Assembly: GCA_009823505.1 (NCBI GenBank)
Contig: VZQC01001008.1
Coordinates: 3,286,303 to 3,350,302, forward strand
Direction: 5' to 3'
Origin: Rhizomys pruinosus
Lineage: Eukaryota; Chordata; Mammalia; Rodentia; Spalacidae
DNA: 64,000 nucleotides
Below are positions 55,803 through 64,000 of this stretch, one piece after another. Both the position numbers and the translations under genes were made by a program. The notes beneath the pieces were generated by a model. That model made no database searches, was not told where the DNA came from, and saw nothing but the letters and a program-made list of their open reading frames with translations. The number at the start of each line of letters is the position of its first letter. The first letter of the stretch is position 1.

Positions 55803-55947
55803 GTGCCAGGCATGGTAGTGCACACCTTTAATCCCAGGACTTGAGAGGCAGAGGCAGGCAGATCTCTGTGAGTTCAAGGCCAGCCTGGTCTACACAGCAA
55901 GCTCCAGGCCAGCTGGGACTAAAGGGAGACCCTGTCTCAAAAAATTT
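55803..55947 (+). mobile_element. B1 SINE
   Basis: Sense: gccaggcatggtagtgcaca to gaccctgtctcaaaaaat. Confidence 0.93.
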
Positions 55948-56570
55948 TTTTTGTGTGAGAGCCTTTCCTTCCTTCCCCTCCAGCTGACGGAAACCTGGGT
56001 GTGACCCCTGCAGCTGAAGCTGTCAATTTGGACCATGAAGTGATCTTTGGAGTAGAAGTCACACATGACCCAGTCCTGATAAGTAGAACCTTCACAACAT
56101 ATCTGGGGTTCCTACCTCCTGGTGCATAGACAGCCTTTGCTTGCTGTGGCCTCACATGGTGGGAATTGTGTGGCTTTTGTAAGTTGCTGTTGAGCTAGGG
56201 TTTCTTTAACTTATAGCTAAAGGTCATAACAACTGATTTGCAACTCTCAGTGAACCACAGTCAGTGTGGTTCTCATGCAGAAGTTAGTCAATGGTTGCAG
56301 CGTAGAGCAGCACAGCTGAATTAAGGCAGCAAATCTGTAGCATGACCCAGTTTTGTTAGAGAAGGAGAAGCAGGACTGGAGATGACAGTGTGACAGACTG
56401 ATGGTCAGAGAGCTGCACCAGCATAAGTGCACAGATGGAAGGTTGACCTCTTCTCTCCACAGCTCCTAGAGCTAGCCAAACTGCAAAGGCACGGGAGGAG
56501 CTGAAGGGGAGGTGGGCATCGGTGGACATCTGGGCCCTGGCTTGTATAAACCGAGCTTCAGGAAAGAAAA
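55948..56570. other. Unique intergenic sequence
   Basis: No gene or confident repeat. Confidence 0.45.
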
Positions 56571-56571
56571 C

Positions 56572-56709
56572 AAGCCGGGCATTGTGGCACACACCTTTAA
56601 TCCCAGCATTTTAGAGGTAGAGGCAGGCAGATCTTTGTGAGTTCAAGGCCAGCCTGGACTACATAGTGAGTTCTAGGACAGCTGGGGCTACAGGGAGACT
56701 GTTTCAAAA

Positions 56710-56710
<1 letters not shown>
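56572..56710 (+). mobile_element. B1 SINE
   Basis: Sense: gccgggcattgtggcacaca to gggagactgtttcaaaaag. Confidence 0.93.

Positions 56711-56744
<34 letters not shown>
56711..56744 (+). repeat. (GA)n microsatellite from B1 tail
   Basis: About 16 GA units. Confidence 0.93.
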
Positions 56745-56746
<2 letters not shown>

Positions 56747-57079
56747 ACACAGGAACCTAGCTGTACAGATCTGAGCTGGGTACGGCTGTAGGGCAGGTGC
56801 GTGTGGTGTAGTGAGGAGCTTTGGAGGAGGTTGCCCGCTCTAGGCCGCAGTGAGAGCAGCAGGGACTGCAAGCTGCACTGGAACGGGGCCATGAGGCTCT
56901 GCTTGCCTCTCAACTCCAGCCCTTCCAGGCATGAGACAAAGAGGCAGGCCGCTGGGGTTTGTATCAGAACAGAGCCACTTACTGCATCCTGACTGTCTGT
57001 GGTAGAACCCTCCAGGTAACGCTGCCGGAGGTAGGGCTGTGGGCGGCAAGTAGTCCGAGGTGGAGCCCTCAGCCAGGAG
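56745..57079. other. Unique intergenic sequence
   Basis: No gene or repeat recognised. Confidence 0.45.
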
Positions 57080-57262
57080 ATTAGTGTCTTTCTGAAAGAA
57101 GTGCTGCCAAGTAACCTCTGCTTCCCGGAATGTGAAGCTGCAGCAGGCAGGGGAGTCAAGGCCCCTATGGACACTGAGTCTACCACCCCCGTGGATGTTG
57201 GGCTGCCTGGCTTCCAGAACAGTGAGGAATAAATGCTGTGAGATTCTGTTCTTGTGGCCCTA
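57080..57262 (+). mobile_element. Possible MLT1-like LTR remnant
   Basis: ggcttccagaacagtgagga followed by ataaatgctgtgagattctg resembles the conserved 3' part of MLT1 LTRs. Confidence 0.4.
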
Positions 57263-57911
57263 AAGGATGAAGGGGTCTTGCCTTATGGAGTGTGCTGGGG
57301 AGGAGGCTTGGTGCCACCAGGGTGAGGCCCTCCCCAGCCTGGCTCGGTGTGGGAAGAGGTGCCTGGGCACCGGCTAGTGAAGGCTGCCGGTCACTCCTCC
57401 ATAAGAACGCCGAGGCCACCCTTTCCAGGAAGGGGAGCAGCCTGTGAGTAAACAGACCACAGACACACAGTGAGCCCTGCCAGCTGGGCTGGGCCTTTCT
57501 TTTGTGTGTGGGAACAGGTAATCAAAGAAAACAGCCACAAGACAGAGGAGCCAACTGGAACACAAGTAAGATGGTTCCTGGAGGAAACCAGTCAGGGAGT
57601 CAGTGAGAGTGGAATTACAGAGCAAAAATGAACATCTCAGAGCGATCAGAGAGACCGTGGAGACGCTGCACACACAAGCAAGCAGAGCAGAAGCCTGAAA
57701 AAGGAAACATCAGGGAAGGCCAAGTGATGACAGATACGGTTGTCAGAATTAAAACAGGGAAAGATTGGAAATGCAGTCAAAGCAATTTCCCAGATGTTGG
57801 GGCCAGGGAAATAAAAGGCAGAATCTGAGAGGACCATTTCCTCCATAGATCCAGCAGAGCTAGGGAATCCAAATGTGTTGAATGGGAGTTTGGAGAGAGC
57901 TAACAGACCTG
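57263..57911. other. Unique intergenic sequence
   Basis: No gene or repeat recognised. Confidence 0.5.
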
Positions 57912-57922
57912 GAATCATCACT

Positions 57923-58151
57923 TTTTTTAAAAATTTATTTATTATTTTTTATGTGTATGAGTGTACTGTCTGCATGTAGGTTGGTGCACCCGTGTCATGC
58001 AATGCCACGGAGGTCAGAAGAGGGCGTCGGATTCCCCTGGAACTGGAGTTAAAGTCGGTTCTTAGCCGCCATGTGGGTGCTGGGAATTGAACCTGGGTCC
58101 TCTGCAAGAGCAGTAGGTGCTCTTAACCGCTGAGCCATCTCTCCAGCCCCA
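57923..58151 (-). mobile_element. B2 SINE with 11-bp target-site duplication
   Basis: Antisense B2 without the internal duplication. TSD gaatcatcact at 57912-57922 and 58152-58162. Confidence 0.96.
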
Positions 58152-58162
58152 GAATCATCACT

Positions 58163-58580
58163 CTTACCACTGCTAGAACAAATCGCTCTGAGCTTGGAGA
58201 CTTAAAACAGATGGTGTCAGAGGTCCTAAAATGAAGGTGCTAGCAGGACTCTACTCCTGGTGGAAACTATGGGAGAGGTGGCTCCTCAATTTTGCCAGCT
58301 TCTAGAGCTCATCTACATTCCTTGCAGCCCCCTCTCTAGCTTCAAGTTTACCTACAAATCTCCTGTGACCTCTGCTTCCATCCCCACCACTTCCACCATT
58401 GCATCCCAGTCTCTCCTCCCTGCAGTCTCTTCGATCCTTGGAGAACCTTGTGATGACACTGGATGTGACTAGACAAAAGTAGATCCCCCATTCAGAATTT
58501 CCTCTCAATCACATCTATACAGTTCCATTTCCATAGATGCCCAAGATTAGAATATAACACCTTTGGTGGAAACTAAAAAT
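58163..58580. other. Unique intergenic sequence
   Basis: No gene or repeat recognised. Confidence 0.5.
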
Positions 58581-58590
58581 AAAGAAATAG

Positions 58591-58733
58591 GCTGGGCATG
58601 GTGGCGCACGCCTTTAATCCTAGCACTTGGGAGTCAGAGGCAGGCAGATCTTTGTGAGTTCAAGGCCAGCCTGGTCTAAGGAGTGTGTTCCAGGACAGCT
58701 GGGGCTACAAGGGAGAACCTGTCTCGAAAAGAC

Positions 58734-58764
<31 letters not shown>

Positions 58765-58797
58765 AAAAAAGAAAGAAAGAAAGAAAGAAAGAAATAG
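58591..58797 (+). mobile_element. B1 SINE (young) with poly-A and (GAAA)n tail
   Basis: Sense: gctgggcatggtggcgcacg to gtctcgaaaagacaaaaaa, a long A run, then GAAA x ~6. TSD aaagaaatag at 58581-58590 and at the end of the tail. Confidence 0.95.
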
Positions 58798-59454
58798 AGG
58801 GAGGAGCTCTCCATAGCTATGGAAAGGGGCAATATGCAAGACCAAATGGATAATTTCAGCAAAGAGGTATAAATGATGTGGAAGAATGGAATGGAAATAC
58901 TAGGACTGAAAAATTCCAGAACTGAAATGAAAATGCTCTCCAGGCTGAGCAGCAGGCAGGCAGTTGAAGATCAAGGTGAACTTGAAGATAAGTTCAAAGA
59001 AATCCCGGGTGGGTTACCAAACAAACAACAGTAAGGAAAACCAAAGAGCAGTGGGGTCAGGTCTCTGGGAGAGTCCACAGCGTGCAGCCTGTGCACCTCT
59101 CATCCCTCTGACCAAATACCTGACAAAAGAATCAACTTAAAGAAGAAAAGAAGACTTTACTATAGCTCATGGCTCAGGGTAAGGCTACCTCGACATTAAG
59201 GCCTGGAAAGCATGGTGGGAGGGAGCGGCTTGCTCAGCTGGTTTTCTGCCTTGTCCTTTTTTATTCAGTTCTGGACTCATCCTGTGGGATGGTTCCACCC
59301 ACAGTCAGGGTGGGTCTTTTCTCCTCACTTAAACCTCTCTAGCTGCACCTTCCCGGATATGCTCAGAGATGTGTCTCAGGTGACTATAAATGCTATCAAG
59401 TTGATAAGACTAACCACTAAACGTTCCCCTTATCAATTTGATAACCAGCCACAG

Positions 59455-59608
59455 CTTTTTCTTTTTCTTTTTTGAAACAGGGTCTCCCTATAGCCCCAGC
59501 TGGCCTAGAACTCACTCTGTAGACCAGGCTGGCCTTGAACTCACAGAGCTCCACCTGCCTCTGCCTCCTGAGTGCTAGGATTAAAGGCATGCACCACCAA
59601 GCCCAGCA
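59455..59608 (-). mobile_element. B1 SINE nested in MaLR
   Basis: Antisense: tttgaaacagggtctcccta to ccaccaagcccagc. Confidence 0.92.
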
Positions 59609-59609
59609 T

Positions 59610-59819
59610 TATTTATTTTTATGTGTATGAGTATTTTGCCCGCATGTATGTAAGTGTACCTGTGTGTGCAATGCCTGCAGAGGCCAGAAAATGGTGGTGG
59701 ATTCCCTGGAATTGGAGTTACAGGTGGTTGTTAGCTATCATGATGTTGGGAACTGAAGCTGGGTCTTCTTCAAGAATATACAGTACTCTTAAATGATGAA
59801 CCATCATCTCTCCAACTCC
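59610..59819 (-). mobile_element. B2 SINE (old) nested in MaLR
   Basis: Antisense: tatgtgtatgagtattttgc to ccatcatctctccaactcc. Confidence 0.87.
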
Positions 59820-60590
59820 GTCTAACCACATCTTATGTCATGCTTCATTTCCAAATAAAGGCAATGACAATAACAAGGTCATAGTTCTTCCAAACATGGA
59901 ATAACTATCTCAATCCAAAAGTCTCCAGAATACTGTTCAACAGTCAATGTTTAAAATTTCTTCTAAAACTCAAGAAAATGTTTTTGGCTGTTAGCCCCTG
60001 TAAAACCAAAAAATAACTTACATACTTTCCATAGGCATGGCACAGATGAAAAAACTTCATTCCAAAAGAAGGAATAGGGACACAGCAAGGAAAGACCTTA
60101 CCAAACAGACTAGAATCCAGCAGAGAGTAGAGTTCACCAGGTACGTGTGCGACATCTGCACTCAGGTTCTAATGGGTTTAGGTAGCCCTACCCTTCCAGT
60201 TTTGCCTCCCGTGCAGGTGGCTGCTGCTTCCTAGGGTCAACTTGACTCAAAGCCTGCAGCTTTCCTTGACAAATGCTCTGTGTCTATGGTATTTCCAGTA
60301 TCTGGGATTTCTATTGAAATTTGGGCTTTATCTTATCTTCACATTGTGACACCTGGCCTGCTCAGGAGCTCTGTGCAGGGAATCTGATCTTGCTACACCT
60401 GCCTGGCCTCATCAGATTTCTGGCACCTGGGCACAAGCTTCTGTGATGCTGTAACTGTGGTGTTCCCAGTATCTGCAAAATCAGTGTCAGGAGCGTAGTC
60501 CCTTCCTTTCCCAGCTGCGGTGGCCTCTATCTGCCTTGGTGGCCGAACCGAGCAAGATCCTTCCCCAGACAGTTGATTTTTGAATAGCAA

Positions 60591-60747
60591 CTTTTTTTTT
60601 TTTGGCCTTTTTGAGATAGGGTCTCCCTGTAGCTCCAGCTGTCCTAGAACTCACTATGTAGACCAGGCTGGCCTTGGACTCACAGATATCTGCCTGCCTC
60701 TGCCTCCTGAGTGCTGGAATTAAAGGCGTGTGCCACCATGCCCAGCT
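60591..60747 (-). mobile_element. B1 SINE nested in MaLR
   Basis: Antisense: cctttttgagatagggtctc to ccaccatgcccagctt. Confidence 0.94.
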
Positions 60748-60758
60748 TCAGGGGCATT

Positions 60759-60991
60759 ATTATTTTTTTAATTTTTTAAATTTATTTTCATATGTGTATG
60801 AATGTATTGTCTGCCTGCAGGTTTGTGCACCCGCGTCGTGCAATGCTGCGGAGGTCAGAAGAGGGTGTCGGATTCCCCTGGAACTGGAGTTAAAGACGGT
60901 TCTCAGCCACCATGTGGGTGCTGGGGATTGAACCCAGGTCCTCTGCAAGAGCAGTCGGTGCTCCTAACCACTAGTCCATCTCTCCAGCCCC
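60759..60991 (-). mobile_element. B2 SINE nested in MaLR, with TSD
   Basis: Antisense B2 without the internal duplication. TSD caggggcatt at 60749-60758 and 60992-61001. Confidence 0.96.
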
Positions 60992-62477
60992 CAGGGGCAT
61001 TCTTAATTCAGTCTTTCTCTTCTCAAGAGAATTTTCATTTTGGCAAGCTGGAGCCTTCAGTGGGTGGGGTTTTTACCCTATGAGATCTTTCTCGTCGGCA
61101 AGAGCCAAATAAGAGGAGTCTGCGGAATTTCACAATCATGGGCACTGTGTACCCTCGTTTGCAGCTTTAACTCATGCTGCTTTCCTCGCCAAATTGCACT
61201 TTTTTTTTTTTTTACATCTTTCTGCTCTAGTTGCTGCTTTCTGTCATTGTAAACCTGGACAAGAGCAGTGACGATGTGACAACCTGAATACTCTGCTCCC
61301 AACAGGCAAATTAGTGCATTCCTTTTGAACTAGTCTCACTTGAGTTCTCAGGACACAGGTAGAGTGCAGTCAGATTCTTTGCCAGAATATAACATAGAGG
61401 GCCTCCAGTCCAATTCCTGATGGAGCCCTCATCCCCTCTGAAACCTTAGAGGCTGGGATTTCACTGTTCAAATATCTTTCAGAATTCTGATCTTCCAAAC
61501 TCCCACCAGAATGACCTATTAGGCTCTGTCCCTAGTGTTCTATGGCTTCTCTAGTTTACAGTCCAAAATCCTCCAAATTTCTCTCAAATTAGTTCCAAAG
61601 GTGTACGAATCACACGATGAGGTTTATTGTAGAAATAGTCCCATTCCTTGGTACCAGTTTTCTATATGAATCGCTTTTCTGATTGCTGTGACCAAATACC
61701 TTAGAGAAGCAAACAACAAGAAGGGTTCATTTTGGGTCACAGCTAAGAGGAATGTAGTCCCTTGTGGCAGGGAAGGCATAGCAGCAGGAGCCACTTGGAT
61801 TGTGGTGATGACCAGGAAACAGAGAAAGGGGAACGCTGGTGCTGAGTTAGACTTCAGTTCCCCATTGTAATCAATAGACAGGCCAAAACGAAACAGAGAA
61901 AGGGAGCATTAAATGCCATCATAAATCAAATGGACCTAACAGACGTGTATAGAACAGCCACCTGAATTTTAAAGAATACACATTTTTCTCAGAAGCGCAT
62001 GGAACTTTGACCAAAACTGATCTTCTATAAGGACACAAAACAAGTCTCAACAAATACTGGGAAGTTGAAATACTGGGAAGTTGAAATACTTCCTGTAGTC
62101 TATCTGACCACAATGTAATAATGCTGTATATAAATAGCAGTAGAAACTACAGACTGTGCACAAATTCATGGAGACTAAACAACACACTGTTGAATGAATG
62201 GGTCACTGAATAAATTAACAATAAAACAGAAAATTCCTAGAATCGAATGAAAATGAAAACACAACATACCCAAATCTATGGCATATAATGAAGGAAAGTT
62301 TGTAGCACTAAGTGCTTACATAAACAATCGGGAAGAACTCAGATAAGTCATTTAACAAGAAAAACAAGAAAAAAACAAACCCAAAAGGAGGAGACAGGAA
62401 GAAAATAACCAAAATCAGGACAAGAATTAATTGGGGGGAGTGGAAAACAATATAAAGAAACAATGAAATGAAAAAAA

Positions 62478-62637
62478 AGTTTTTTATTTTTTTTATTTTT
62501 TTGATGTTTGGAAACAGGATCTCCCTGTACCCCAGCTGGCCTAGAGTTTGCTGTGTAGATCAGGCTGGCCTTGAACTCACAGAGCTCTCCTGTCTGTGCC
62601 TCCTGAGTGTTGGGATTAAAGGCGTGTACCTCCATGA
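62478..62637 (-). mobile_element. B1 SINE nested in L1
   Basis: Antisense: tttggaaacaggatctccct to aaaggcgtgtacctccatga. Confidence 0.9.
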
Positions 62638-62654
62638 ACAGTGACAAAGGAGGC

Positions 62655-62735
62655 TTTTAATTTTTTAATTAATTAATTTATTATCATTTTTTTATGTGTA
62701 TGAATGTACTGTCTGCATGTAGGTTGGTGCACTCC
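62655..62735 (-). mobile_element. B2 3'-end fragment nested in L1
   Basis: Antisense: ttatgtgtatgaatgtactg, ctgcatgtaggttggtgcac, then stops (5'-truncated copy). Confidence 0.88.
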
Positions 62736-62749
62736 TTTTAAAAAGATAA

Positions 62750-62901
62750 ACAAGCTGGGCGTGGTGGCACATGCATTTAATGCCAGCACTCAGGAGGCAA
62801 AGGCAGGAGATCTCTGTGAGTTCAAGGCCAGCCTGGTCTACATAGTGAGTTCCAGACCAGCTGGGGCTACAGGGAGATCCTGGCTCAAAAAGACTCCCCC
62901 C
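62750..62901 (+). mobile_element. B1 SINE nested in L1, with TSD
   Basis: Sense: gctgggcgtggtggcacatg to gatcctggctcaaaaagac. aaaaagataaa flanks both sides (about 62739-62749 and 62904-62914). Confidence 0.94.
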
Positions 62902-62996
62902 CAAAAAGATAAAATTGGTAGACTCTTAGCCTATTAATCTAAAGAAAGATAGACAAAGCAGGTTAATAAAATCAGAGATGAAAAGGGAGACATTAG

Positions 62997-63257
62997 GGCT
63001 GGAGAGATGGCCTAGCGGTTAAGAGCGCCAACCGCTCTTGCAGAGGACCCGGGTTCGATCCCCAGCATCCACATGGCGGCCGAGAACCGTCTGAAACTCC
63101 AATTCCAGGAGAACTCCAGTTCCAGGGGAATCCGACACCCTCTTCTGACCTCCGCGGCATTGCACGACACGGGTGCACAGACTTGCATGCAGACAGTACA
63201 TTCATACACATACAGAAATAAATAAAATTAATTAAAAAAAAATTTTTTAAAAAAGAA
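62997..63257 (+). mobile_element. B2 SINE (young) nested in L1, with TSD
   Basis: Sense B2 with internal duplication and intact B box. aaaagggagacatta is found on both sides (about 62981-62996 and 63257-63271). Confidence 0.96.
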
Positions 63258-63595
63258 AAGGGAGACATTATAACAGATGTCAATGAAATTTAGAAATCAC
63301 AAGGACATACCTTAAAAGCCTAAATATAATTCCACTAAAATGGAAAATCTAGATAAAATGTATGAATTTGTAAATGCAAAGATTAAATCAAGATGAAATA
63401 GTTTAAACACTTCTATAACTGATATTGAAATAGTAATAAAAAATTTTCCCAAGTACAAAAAGACTAGGACCAGATAGATTACTTGCAGAATTCTAATAGA
63501 ACTTCACTGTAGAACTAACATTAATGCAACTAAAATTATTCCATAAAATAGTTAAAGGAGAGTCTCCAAACTCTTCGAAAAATATTTATTCTTAG

Positions 63596-63801
63596 GCTGG
63601 AGAGATGGCTCAGCAGTTAAAAGCACTGACTGCTCTTGCAGAGGATCTGGATTCTATTCCCAGCACACACATGGTGGCTAACAACCATCTAAAACTCAAG
63701 TTCCAGGGGATCTGATGCTTTCTTTTGACCTCCTCGGCATTGTACAACACAGGTGTACATTGTACACACATGCAGGCAATACACTCATATACATAAAATA
63801 T
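63596..63801 (+). mobile_element. B2 SINE (older)
   Basis: Sense: ggctggagagatggctcagc to cactcatatacataaaatat. Confidence 0.93.
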
Positions 63802-63939
63802 ACTTGCAAAACGCACCAATTACCTAATTGTATGACAAACTGAGTAACATATATGTTATCTGCAAATAACTGTGTCATCATATTGTAGAATCCCTTAAAA
63901 ATAAACAAATAAATAAAAAATTAAATAAACTTAAAAAAA

Positions 63940-64000
63940 AAACTTTATTTTTAGTTTATGTGTATGAATGTTCAGTTTTTATGTATGTAAGTGTACCACA
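63940..64000 (-). mobile_element. B2 SINE, cut by window end
   Basis: Antisense start: ttatgtgtatgaatgttcag, atgtatgtaagtgtaccaca. The rest lies beyond the window. Confidence 0.8.

Larger units (their letters stand above)
59085..61870 (-). mobile_element. Decayed MaLR provirus-like element (LTR-internal-LTR)
   Basis: Antisense 3' LTR at about 59085-59455 (gaccaaatacctgacaaaag, cacccacagtcagggtgggt). Internal-type sequence at 59820-61660 ends cttggtaccagttttct, the usual MaLR internal/LTR boundary. The start of the 5' LTR is at 61665-61870 (gattgctgtgaccaaatacc). Split by two B1 and two B2. No intact frame: MaLRs are non-autonomous and generally non-coding. Confidence 0.7.
61895..63590 (+). 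mobile_element. Old L1 ORF2 relic broken by nested SINEs
   Basis: Sense L1 ORF2-like DNA: atggacctaacagacgtgta, tctatctgaccacaatgtaa, gcactaagtgcttacataaa, aataaaatcagagatgaaaa, ggaccagatagattac. Frame is destroyed by indels and stops. Interrupted at 62478-62637, 62655-62735, 62750-62901 and 62997-63257. Confidence 0.85.

Noticed and set aside
59820..61660. Intact endogenous retroviral genes
   Set aside because: The internal MaLR-like sequence has no frame of meaningful length and no recognisable retroviral protein.

Overview
This is mammalian nuclear DNA from a muroid rodent. The evidence is dense B1 (7SL-derived) and B2 (tRNA-derived) SINEs on both strands, rodent MaLR LTRs (ORR1/MT type), a few old ID and B3/B4 elements, and decayed LINE-1. 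The young B1 and B2 copies differ from the house-mouse consensus forms I know (for example a B1 3' end reading gtctcgaaaagac, and a B2 with a 17-bp internal duplication). Young ID copies of the rat type are absent. I infer a muroid other than Mus or Rattus, species not determined.

Only one protein-coding segment can be supported: the terminal coding exon of Klf13 at 21242-21531 on the + strand. It encodes zinc fingers 2 and 3 and the Ser-rich C-terminus. A long 3' UTR of about 5.3 kb runs to a canonical AATAAA at 26825-26830. The first coding exon (N-terminus and finger 1) is not in the window, so 1-21241 is read as the 3' part of Klf13 intron 1 and about 26.85-64 kb as downstream intergenic DNA. 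No RNA gene, CRISPR array or complete second gene was found. The other ORFs are SINE antisense translations or chance frames.

Layout. 1-8.2 kb: a near-perfect tandem duplication (offset 4459 bp) whose second copy contains error-like patches. 8.2-12.4 kb: SINE-rich, with an odd CpG-bearing block at 11.16-11.84 kb. 12.4-16 kb: SINE-poor and GC-rich, with RUNX, E-box and GATA words, then MIR-like and MLT1-like relics. 16-20.4 kb: SINE and LTR pile-up, including two B2s at one target site and an LTR inside a CCCCT repeat. 20.5-30 kb: a SINE-free stretch holding the Klf13 exon, the 3' UTR and about 3 kb beyond the poly(A) site, where a perfect CRE lies near a TATA/MEF2-like box. 30-39.5 kb: L1, B1, B2, a roughly 30-bp minisatellite of about 20 units split by an ORR1-like LTR, and microsatellites. 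39.5-41.8 kb: repeat-poor, with a G4-capable G-rich tract and a GC-rich island. 42-58.8 kb: scattered SINEs, one assembly gap (N run 43852-43909) and long unique stretches. 59-61.9 kb: a decayed antisense MaLR provirus-like element. 61.9-63.6 kb: an old L1 ORF2 relic broken by nested SINEs.

No new multi-gene system is visible. The most informative points are the 5' duplication (real or assembly artefact), the architecture of the Klf13 exon and 3' UTR, and the repeat-free non-coding blocks that may be regulatory.
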